A stretch of 11,287 nt of DNA from an uncultured Pseudomonadota bacterium (lineage in GTDB: Bacteria > Pseudomonadota > Gammaproteobacteria > Methylococcales > Methylomonadaceae), in NCBI GenBank assembly GCA_903953455.1, contig CAJBJW010000375.1, positions 1 through 11,287 of the forward strand. Direction: 5' to 3'. The stretch's first letter is position 1. Each line of letters opens with the position of its first letter. The notes beneath the pieces are model-generated. The model saw only the letters and a list, made by a program, of their open reading frames with translations, did no database searches and had not been told where the DNA came from. The translations under genes and the position numbers were made by a program. Shown in pieces: positions 1-6,127 of this stretch.

Positions 1-381
1 AGTTTTTTGATGACGTATGATGAATTGCTGCATATTAATGAATTAGAACGTTTACTCAAATCTGATCAATTTCAAAAAAATCCTGTTGAACTCCTCACGT
101 TAAGCGCTTGCCAAACGGCTGAAGGGGATAGTCGAGCGCCGCTTGGATTTGCCGGTGTTGCGCTCAAAGCCCATGCGCGTAGTGCATTAGGGTCACTTTG
201 GCCTATTTCCGACGAAGCGGCTTATCTGCTCATGACACAGTTTTATACAAATTTAGCGCAACATCCTAACATGACGAAAGTCAAAGCACTCCAGCAAGCA
301 CAAATCAGTCTTATCAAACACGCAGACATGAAGAATCCTTTCTATTGGGCTCCCTTTATTTTGGTTGGAAATTGGCTATGA
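1..381 (+). CDS. CHAT-domain protein (caspase-like), C-terminal part only
   Basis: The frame is open from base 1, so this is the last 126 residues of a longer protein whose start lies left of the window. CHAT domains are caspase-fold peptidases, usually at the C-terminus of cytoplasmic TPR proteins. Visible here are the conserved LSACQTA block (bases about 100-120) carrying the predicted catalytic cysteine, the following GFAGVALKAHARSALGSLWP stretch, and the typical domain ending NPFYWAPFILVGNW right before the stop. The catalytic histidine normally lies upstream and cannot be checked. The stop codon overlaps the start of the next gene as ATGA (378-381), so the two are almost certainly co-transcribed and translationally coupled. 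I see the CHAT end clearly. The presence of TPR repeats upstream is only inferred from the family. Confidence 0.9.
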   Translation, partial: SFLMTYDELLHINELERLLKSDQFQKNPVELLTLSACQTAEGDSRAPLGFAGVALKAHARSALGSLWPISDEAAYLLMTQFYTNLAQHPNMTKVKALQQAQISLIKHADMKNPFYWAPFILVGNWL

Positions 382-3044
382 AAATCTACCGCGCTTTTTT
401 AACATTCAGTGTTTTTTTACTTCCCAATGTGAGCGCCGCGCAAGCCGTCACCGATGGCACGGTAGGCGCTGTAGAATCATTAAGTGGTCATTTTACGGTT
501 CCGCAATCGCTTGGCAGCACAACGGGCAATACTCTTTTTCACAGCTTTAAAACATTCAACATCAACACAGGCGAAAGCGCCACATTTACGGGGGCAAATA
601 ACATTCTCAATGTCATTAGCAGAGTGACAGGCGGGGACATATCCAATATTAACGGGGCGTTGCGTTCCCAAGTAGGCAAAGCGAATTTTTATTTTATCAA
701 TCCATCAGGCATTGTATTTGGCGCGAATGCACAAGTGGATGTGCCGGCAGCTTTTCACGTTTCAACCATTGATAACTTAACATTTAGCGATGGCAGCAAT
801 TTCAACGTGAAGACACCGGCCAATAGTTTAAGTATCGCCTCACCTGAAAGTTTTGGCTTAACGGCGGCATCGAATTCAAATAATAGTTTACTTACTCTTA
901 ACGGTGCGATGCTCAGTGTGAAAGACACGCAACAAATTGACTTAGTAGCCGGAAAAATTACCCTAAATAACCAAGCTGCGTTACTTGCTAACGAAGGCAA
1001 TATTAAGCTCACCGCTCCCCAAATTGACATCGCTAATGCCACTATCTCCGCGAATACCGATAGCGCTACTGATGCAGGGAATGTGAATATACAAACGACC
1101 AATTTATCCCTAACAGATGGAGCGCAGATTAGCGCAGATTCCAATGGCGCGGGAAAAAGTGGAATAGTCACCATCAACGCAAAAGACACGTTAACCATCC
1201 AAAATGGCGCACTCATTTCCTCGAACAGTAACGCGCAAGGTAATGGCGGCGCAGTCACCATTAATACCAACACACTTCATCTTGATGGCAAAAATACCAC
1301 CGCATTTACCGGTATTGCCGCTAATGCAACGAGTTCGGGGCAAGCAGGACAAGTGAACGTGCAAGCAACGTCAGTGAATATCGAAAGTGGCGCGGAAATC
1401 AATTCCAGCACCTTCGCGCAAGGCAATGCAAACGCAGTCACCCTCGTCACGCAAGATTTAACCATTGATGGAAAAAATAACACTGCAGGTGCAACCGGCA
1501 TTGGCTCTAACGCCAACCCAAATAGTCACGGCAATGCAGGCAATATCAACGTTACCGCGAATACTATCCATTTAATCAATGGAGGTGAAATTAACTCGTC
1601 AACGTCTGGCTTAGGTAACGCCGGACACGTTCAAGTGGCCGCGAAATCAATTGCCATTGATGGTCAAAATAATCAAACGCAGGTGACAGGTATTCATTCT
1701 GATACTTCTGGGGTCGCATCTGGAAATGGTGGTGAAGTAGACGTTCATGCCAACGCATTAACGCTCGCCAATACAGGCACTATTGGCTCAAATAGTTTTG
1801 GCAGTGGCGATGCGGGAGAGGTAAAAATAGACGCTGATACCATTGATATCAATGGTCAAGGCAGTACAGATAATCTCTTTACAGGCATTTCATCTAATGC
1901 GCTTGCGCAAGGTGATGCAGGAAAAGTGAGCGTGAGCGCTGACAAGATAACGTTGACCGAAAAAGGACGTATCACCTCCAATACAAACGCTGATGGTAAT
2001 GCAGGAGATGTGTCTATCTTTGCCAAACGCATCGATATTGATGGGCAGAATAACGGCACTTATACGGGCATCGCGTCAAATACTTCTACGGGAAAAGGTG
2101 ACGCAGGTACCGTGAATGTTAACGCTTCACTCATTAACATCAACAACGCAGGACGTATTACCACCAATACCCGTGGCAATGGAAAAGCGGGGAATCTCAC
2201 TATTCAAGCGGATACGCTAAACATTGATGCGCAAAATAGTGACTATTTAGCCGGAATTTCTTCTGCGGCCAGTCCTGAAAGTACAGGGCACGTTGGCAAT
2301 ATCAATATTGTCGCCAGTCACAAAATTAAGTTAAGCAATGATGCGCAAATTAGCATTCAAAATCGCGCGACTGTGTCAAAAAAAATGCCTACACCATCGG
2401 GCGAAATATCGATTACGACGCCTAATCTGTCCATCAATAATGGACTCATCAACGCAAAGGCCACAGATAATGCCGATGCCAGCAACATCACGTTACATAT
2501 CGCAAACGCGTTGAAAATGCACTTAGGCGATATTAGCACACAAGCCAATACAGGCAATGGTGGTGCTATTACGATTAACGATGGCAGCGTGATTGATTTA
2601 CAGCGCTCGTCAATCACCACGTCGGTGGCGTCTTCAACAGGCAATGGGGGAGATATTACGATTCACTCACCCGCGATGGTGCTGGATAACGGCATGATTC
2701 AAGCAAATGCATATAGCGGAAATGGTGGCAATGTACTGGTTCACGTAGATTCGCTAATTGCCAGTCAAAATTTGTTAATCAAAGGTGGAGCGCAACCCAT
2801 AAAATGGGAATCAAACGTACCGGGATTGAACGTCATACAAGCCGCCTCACAATTTGGATTAAGCGGCAATGTGAAGGTGACATCACCACAACTGAATTTG
2901 AGTGGTGTGTTGATTGGATTAAATACTGTGTTTTTTGGGCGGGAGTTACTGAGTCAAGATTATTGCAATGTTGGAACAGGAAGTTCATTGACAGTTCGTG
3001 GACACGGTGTACTGCCCTCTAAGTCATCGGATTTATTATATTAG
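378..3044 (+). CDS. Two-partner secretion exoprotein TpsA with filamentous haemagglutinin N-terminal domain
   Basis: Predicted secreted, beta-helical surface protein of 888 residues, exported through Sec and then through an outer-membrane TpsB pore (not in this window). Residues 1 to about 23 form a signal peptide: MKIYR, a hydrophobic core, then SAAQA. Residues about 24-270 are the TPS/haemagglutinin domain, with the conserved NFYFINPSGIVFGANAQVDV block (NPSG at about 108-111). Residues about 288-665 are six imperfect repeats of 61-64 residues built on GNAG and IDGQNN..TGI patterns. The tail carries Cys863 followed by GTGSSLTVRGHGVLP, a C-terminal motif I recall from cyanobacterial relatives. 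Start: an upstream in-frame ATG at 345 lies inside the CHAT gene and would put eleven residues ahead of the signal peptide, so ATG 378, overlapping the CHAT stop, is preferred. Exact function (adhesin, matrix or sheath component) is unknown. Confidence 0.92.
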   Translation: MKIYRAFLTFSVFLLPNVSAAQAVTDGTVGAVESLSGHFTVPQSLGSTTGNTLFHSFKTFNINTGESATFTGANNILNVISRVTGGDISNINGALRSQVGKANFYFINPSGIVFGANAQVDVPAAFHVSTIDNLTFSDGSNFNVKTPANSLSIASPESFGLTAASNSNNSLLTLNGAMLSVKDTQQIDLVAGKITLNNQAALLANEGNIKLTAPQIDIANATISANTDSATDAGNVNIQTTNLSLTDGAQISADSNGAGKSGIVTINAKDTLTIQNGALISSNSNAQGNGGAVTINTNTLHLDGKNTTAFTGIAANATSSGQAGQVNVQATSVNIESGAEINSSTFAQGNANAVTLVTQDLTIDGKNNTAGATGIGSNANPNSHGNAGNINVTANTIHLINGGEINSSTSGLGNAGHVQVAAKSIAIDGQNNQTQVTGIHSDTSGVASGNGGEVDVHANALTLANTGTIGSNSFGSGDAGEVKIDADTIDINGQGSTDNLFTGISSNALAQGDAGKVSVSADKITLTEKGRITSNTNADGNAGDVSIFAKRIDIDGQNNGTYTGIASNTSTGKGDAGTVNVNASLININNAGRITTNTRGNGKAGNLTIQADTLNIDAQNSDYLAGISSAASPESTGHVGNINIVASHKIKLSNDAQISIQNRATVSKKMPTPSGEISITTPNLSINNGLINAKATDNADASNITLHIANALKMHLGDISTQANTGNGGAITINDGSVIDLQRSSITTSVASSTGNGGDITIHSPAMVLDNGMIQANAYSGNGGNVLVHVDSLIASQNLLIKGGAQPIKWESNVPGLNVIQAASQFGLSGNVKVTSPQLNLSGVLIGLNTVFFGRELLSQDYCNVGTGSSLTVRGHGVLPSKSSDLLY
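1239..2372 (+). repeat. Six-copy ~62-residue protein repeat in TpsA
   Basis: Six degenerate tandem units are visible in translation, starting near bases 1239, 1422, 1614, 1806, 1995 and 2181. Each begins with a G-(N/D/K)-(A/G)-G-x-(V/I) turn and contains a central IDG(Q/K)NN..(T)GI.S block. A second G.AG.V.V turn follows, and the unit closes with a G.I.SNT-like strand. Spacing is 61, 64, 64, 63 and 62 residues. The pattern fits paired turns of a right-handed parallel beta-helix. The DNA copies have diverged too far to be near-identical repeats, so recent slippage is not indicated. Confidence 0.8.
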
Positions 3045-3060
3045 TTCGCGTTATTTTAAC

Positions 3061-3094
3061 GTGTTCATCTATTGTTTCAAAAATAGATGAACAC
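3061..3094. terminator. Perfect 13-bp hairpin between convergent genes
   Basis: GTGTTCATCTATT (3061-3073) and its exact complement (3082-3094) flank an 8-base loop. The hairpin starts 17 bases after the TpsA stop and lies 52 bases beyond the stop of the convergent DUF928 gene, so it could end or protect both transcripts. Neither side has a proper U-tract: the + strand continues CTCATC and the - strand continues GTTAAAAT. It is therefore not a textbook Rho-independent terminator, and a role in 3' end stabilisation is equally possible. Confidence 0.5.
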
Positions 3095-3145
3095 CTCATC
3101 ATGGGACAATTAACAAATAACGAAGAGATGCTTAGTCCTTTTTAA

Positions 3146-3739
3146 TTATTTCCCCAGCGTAATACCTTGTTGCTTGAGCAAATCCGTCATTTGAGGCGAT
3201 TTCTGCTCTGCTAAATATTGAACGGTATCGTACCAGTAACCTGCTTGCGCTAATTTGGCGACATCATTGAGTGGAATAGCGGTACTTTCTCGACGAAAAG
3301 TCGCACTGGCAATCACATCATTGACACGTTGATTAGGGTCAACAATGAGTGCGATTGACCAGCGATATTGCTCACCTTCTTTTAATTGCACATTTAAAGT
3401 CGAAAGTTGAATCGATTGAATACCCTCTTTGGTGACGGCTGGCAATGTTTGTTCGAAAATCGTTTCCCCCGTATCCTCTAAAGAAAGCGAAAACTCAATA
3501 TTGTGATGCGGTAAAGCGGAAATATACCAATATAAATTCGGTGATGCCTGCGCGGTCAATGCCACTTGCTCTGGCGCTAATAATTCCATATTCACAGAGG
3601 TGTTTTTTATCCCTCTCGTTCCGCCACCCATTTGTGTTGCGGGGGCACCTGAAACGGGTGGTTTAAATAAAACAGGCGCATCTGCGCTCACCACAACAGG
3701 GAAGATAAACGATGATAGCAAAACAATAATTTTCAACAT
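3146..3739 (-). CDS. DUF928 family exported protein
   Basis: 197-residue protein with an N-terminal signal peptide (MLKIIVLLSSFIFPVVVSA, cleavage probably around residues 18-20), so periplasmic or otherwise exported. After it come PPVSGAPATQMGGGTRG (about 27-43), the LYWYISALP segment (69-77), an EFSLSL strand and an EGEQYRWSIALIVDPNQR block (121-138). This order matches DUF928 as I know it, from the proline-rich GAP..GAGTRG start to the (F/Y)W(Y/F) and Y.W positions. It contains no cysteine. The function of DUF928 is unknown, but in cyanobacteria such genes often sit beside CHAT and haemagglutinin/TpsA genes, as here. It is convergent with TpsA and lies 197 bases downstream of prfB on the same strand, so it may have its own promoter, although none stands out. 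Confidence 0.82.
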   Translation of the reverse strand: MLKIIVLLSSFIFPVVVSADAPVLFKPPVSGAPATQMGGGTRGIKNTSVNMELLAPEQVALTAQASPNLYWYISALPHHNIEFSLSLEDTGETIFEQTLPAVTKEGIQSIQLSTLNVQLKEGEQYRWSIALIVDPNQRVNDVIASATFRRESTAIPLNDVAKLAQAGYWYDTVQYLAEQKSPQMTDLLKQQGITLGK

Positions 3740-3864
3740 AATAGAGTTTTCGAATAGTAACGGTTAATGACAAAAATGAGCGAACAGCCATTTGATCTAA
3801 AAACACAAAACATGATTTATTGTGGCGTATTTTACTCCGAAAAAACGATGTTCACCATGACAAA

Positions 3865-3889
3865 AAACGTTAAATCAATCATTTGATTT
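3865..3889 (-). terminator. Weak possible terminator downstream of prfB
   Basis: Reading the - strand, AAATCAA and TTGATTT form a 7-bp stem around ATGA, followed after four bases by a run of six T. It begins 47 bases after the prfB stop. The stem has only one G-C pair, so it would be weak. It is the only terminator-like structure seen between prfB and the DUF928 gene. The rest of the 197-base gap holds nothing I can identify. Confidence 0.25.
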
Positions 3890-3936
3890 TAGGTATAAGA
3901 AAAAAAGATTTCACGCTCTCATTGACAGGTAATTAT

Positions 3937-5035
3937 TTACAGCCCGCTTTTCAAACTCGCCTCAATAAAACCATCTAAATCGCCATCTAAAACGGCTTGA
4001 GTATTACCCACTTCATAGCCTGTGCGCAAGTCTTTAATACGCGATTGATCAAGAACATAAGAGCGAATTTGACTGCCCCACCCAATATCAGATTTACTAT
4101 CTTCTAAAGCCTGTTGCGTTTCGTTACGTTTGCGCATCTCAAGTTCGTACAACTTCGCTTTAAGCTGTTTCATGGCCGTGTCACGGTTTTTGTGCTGTGA
4201 GCGATCACTTTGACATTGCACCACAATCCCTGATGGTGCATGGGTAATTCGCACCGCAGATTCGGTTTTATTAATATGCTGCCCCCCCGCCCCACTCGCG
4301 CGATAAACATCTGTACGCAAATCAGCCGGATTAATATCAATATCAATATCGTCATCAATTTCGGGCGACACAAAGACGGAGGCAAACGAGGTATGACGAC
4401 GATTACCTGAATCAAAAGGGGATTTACGCACCAGTCTATGCACACCCGTTTCCGTCCGCAGCCAACCGAACGCATAGTCGCCTTCAAAACGAATGGTCGC
4501 ACTTTTAATACCTGCGACGTCACCTTGGGATTCTTCAATCAATTCCGTTTTAAAGCCGCGACGCTCGCCCCAACGCAAAAACATACGCTCAATCATCGAC
4601 GCCCAATCTTGTGCCTCTGTACCTCCAGAACCCGATTGAATATCCAAAAAGGCATTATTTGCATCCATTTTACCTGAGAACATACGACGAAATTCTAAAT
4701 CAGCCACGTGATTTTCATAGGCATTTACGTCATTGGCAACGATATCGACAGTTTCTGAATCCTCTTCCTCAATAGCCATCAACAGTAATTCTTCCGCATC
4801 CGCTAAACCACGTGTTAACTCAATTAAACCATTGACTACCAGTTCTAATTGCCCACGCTCTTTGCCCAAATCTTGCGCTTGCTGAGGATTGGACCAAATA
4901 TCGGGACTTTCAAGTTCGCGTAGAACCTCAACTAAACGCTCGTGCTTAGTGTCAAAGTCAAAGATACCCCCTGAGCGCATCAACACGACTATTTAGATCA
5001 AAAAGTTTGTTTTTAATGGGATTGATTTCTTGCAT
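3937..5035 (-). CDS. prfB: Peptide chain release factor 2, expressed by programmed +1 frameshift
   Basis: RF2 recognises UGA and UAA in the ribosomal A site and triggers peptide release. Translation starts at ATG 5035 (MQEINPIKNKLFD...), reads 25 codons to an in-frame UGA at 4960-4958, shifts +1 at CTT-T, and continues from GAC at 4959. The full product is 365 residues, the same length as E. coli RF2. The SPF stop-codon anticodon tripeptide falls at residues 205-207 and the GGQ peptidyl-hydrolysis motif at 250-252, both at the E. coli positions. Residue 246 is alanine, as in most bacteria rather than the threonine of E. coli K-12. A single-frame reading from 4986 would give a false start. The ribosome binding site is weak (ACGAG just before ATG). 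The gene begins 42 bases after the PP-loop gene, separated by a U-rich leader. Confidence 0.97.
4957..4972 (-). promoter_or_regulatory. prfB programmed +1 frameshift site
   Basis: The - strand reads AGGGGGTATCTTTGAC: an internal Shine-Dalgarno-like AGGGGG, the CUU slippery codon, the UGA stop and the following C. This is the same as the E. coli prfB site as I know it. Low RF2 leaves the ribosome paused at UGA, and tRNA-Leu slips from CUU to UUU so the full protein is made. High RF2 terminates at codon 26. The site therefore gives autoregulation. Confidence 0.97.
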
Positions 5036-5077
5036 AACTCGTTAAAAATAAAAAAATAAATAAAAAAATAAAGTCGC

Positions 5078-6127
5078 TTAAACTTGCCACGCGGCTAATT
5101 GTGCATCATCATCAAAGGGTTTCACCTTCAATTCTTGGGTTGATCCGTCTTTTTGAGTCAAAGTGAGTGTCACTAAATCCTCATTTTTACCTTGCCCATA
5201 ACGCGCCACAATACTAGCAATTAACGGCAGATCTTCTGGCATGGGTACACCATCCACAAGGGTAATTGAGCCTTTAAAACCAGTGGCTTGGACACTCATA
5301 AATTCGTGGCGATACCCTTGCATAAAACGCCCCTCACCTTCTTCACGCGAAATAATCAACTTAAAATGGGGCTTTGGGCGAATATGTCGCCCCACTTTAA
5401 GTAGCATAATGTCGTCAAGTTCATACTCTTTGTGGCCTTGCGCCTGCCATAAATCGACTAATTTGGCGGAATAATATTTATCCGTCAAAAAACAACATCC
5501 GCCAGCGGGCTGTGCAAAATCGGTAAAACCAAATTCTTTTGCCATTGCAAATTGGGGTTTGCGTGAGCGACCGGTAATACTGCAAAGCGCGTCTCGTTGT
5601 ATCCAGCCTTCACGCTCAGGCAAGGTCGCTTCTAAGTTTTTTGCGCACAATGGCCGAACAAGTAGATCATCCGCACCCGATTGTTTTGAAATAATGGGTA
5701 ATTTAAATTTATTTTGTGACATGGGACGCTGCCCAATCACTTCACCGGTAATAATAAAATCGAAACAATTTTCAATCATCCATTGTTTAGCTTTGCTAAT
5801 CATAAAGATTTTGCAATCCATGCACGGATTCATATTCGTTCCATACCCGTGCTTAGGGTTAATCAGCACATTTTTATATTCTTCAATGACATCAATAATG
5901 TGCAATTTAATGCCTAACTGCTCCGCTGTCCACAATGCGTTATTGCGTTTGGGTTTTTCAGCGTGTTTATCTTTATCTCGGATAGCATGCGTGTGCCCTT
6001 CGACACAAAAACCAGTAAAAAAATTAATCCCTTCAACATAAATACCTTGCTGTTGAATCAATTTCACCGCGAGCATAGAATCCAGTCCGCCCGAAATGAG
6101 CGCGACGGCTTTTCGTTGTGTGGTCAT
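5078..6127 (-). CDS. PP-loop ATP pyrophosphatase, ThiI/MnmA-like, probable tRNA-thiolation enzyme with NFACT-R-like C-terminus
   Basis: 349-residue protein. SGGLDS at residues 12-17 is the ATP-binding PP-loop of the family that adenylates a tRNA uridine before sulfur transfer. NPCMDCK (100-106) carries two cysteines where MnmA-type enzymes have a catalytic cysteine. ITGEVIGQRPMSQN (126-139) resembles the ThiI GQVASQ region, and AGGCCFLTD (208-216) supplies two more. Residues about 235-345, with LLKVGRHIRPKPHFKLIISR, look like an NFACT-R-type RNA-binding domain, by recall of the family. It is not canonical MnmA or ThiI: no THUMP domain is visible. Substrate tRNA position is unknown. Its ATG overlaps the stop of the GGDEF-EAL gene (ATGA, 6124-6127), implying translational coupling, and prfB follows 42 bases downstream. 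Confidence 0.8.
   Translation of the reverse strand: MTTQRKAVALISGGLDSMLAVKLIQQQGIYVEGINFFTGFCVEGHTHAIRDKDKHAEKPKRNNALWTAEQLGIKLHIIDVIEEYKNVLINPKHGYGTNMNPCMDCKIFMISKAKQWMIENCFDFIITGEVIGQRPMSQNKFKLPIISKQSGADDLLVRPLCAKNLEATLPEREGWIQRDALCSITGRSRKPQFAMAKEFGFTDFAQPAGGCCFLTDKYYSAKLVDLWQAQGHKEYELDDIMLLKVGRHIRPKPHFKLIISREEGEGRFMQGYRHEFMSVQATGFKGSITLVDGVPMPEDLPLIASIVARYGQGKNEDLVTLTLTQKDGSTQELKVKPFDDDAQLAAWQV

Noticed and set aside
345..377. Longer TpsA start at ATG 345
   Set aside because: It overlaps the conserved end of the CHAT domain and would place MGSLYFGWKLA ahead of a complete signal peptide.
755..1273. 172-codon open frame on the - strand inside TpsA, with similar ones at 1277-1516, 1856-2059 and 2357-2644
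   Set aside because: They mirror the biased codon pattern of the TpsA repeats, have no ribosome binding sites or recognisable domains, and lie opposite a well-supported gene.
1239..2372. Repeats considered as a CRISPR array or DNA-level tandem repeat
   Set aside because: The repetition is at protein level with diverged DNA, and the reading frame stays open throughout.
3740..3936. Possible DUF928 promoter using TAAAAT or TTGTCA in the gap after prfB
   Set aside because: Neither hexamer has a partner at 16-18 bases, and several equally weak alternatives exist in this AT-rich stretch.
4170..4538. 122-codon - strand frame overlapping prfB in another frame
   Set aside because: A shadow of the conserved RF2 core, including the GGQ region; no independent support.
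5559..6041. 160-codon + strand frame opposite the PP-loop gene
   Set aside because: No motif, no ribosome binding site, and it is antisense to a clear coding gene.
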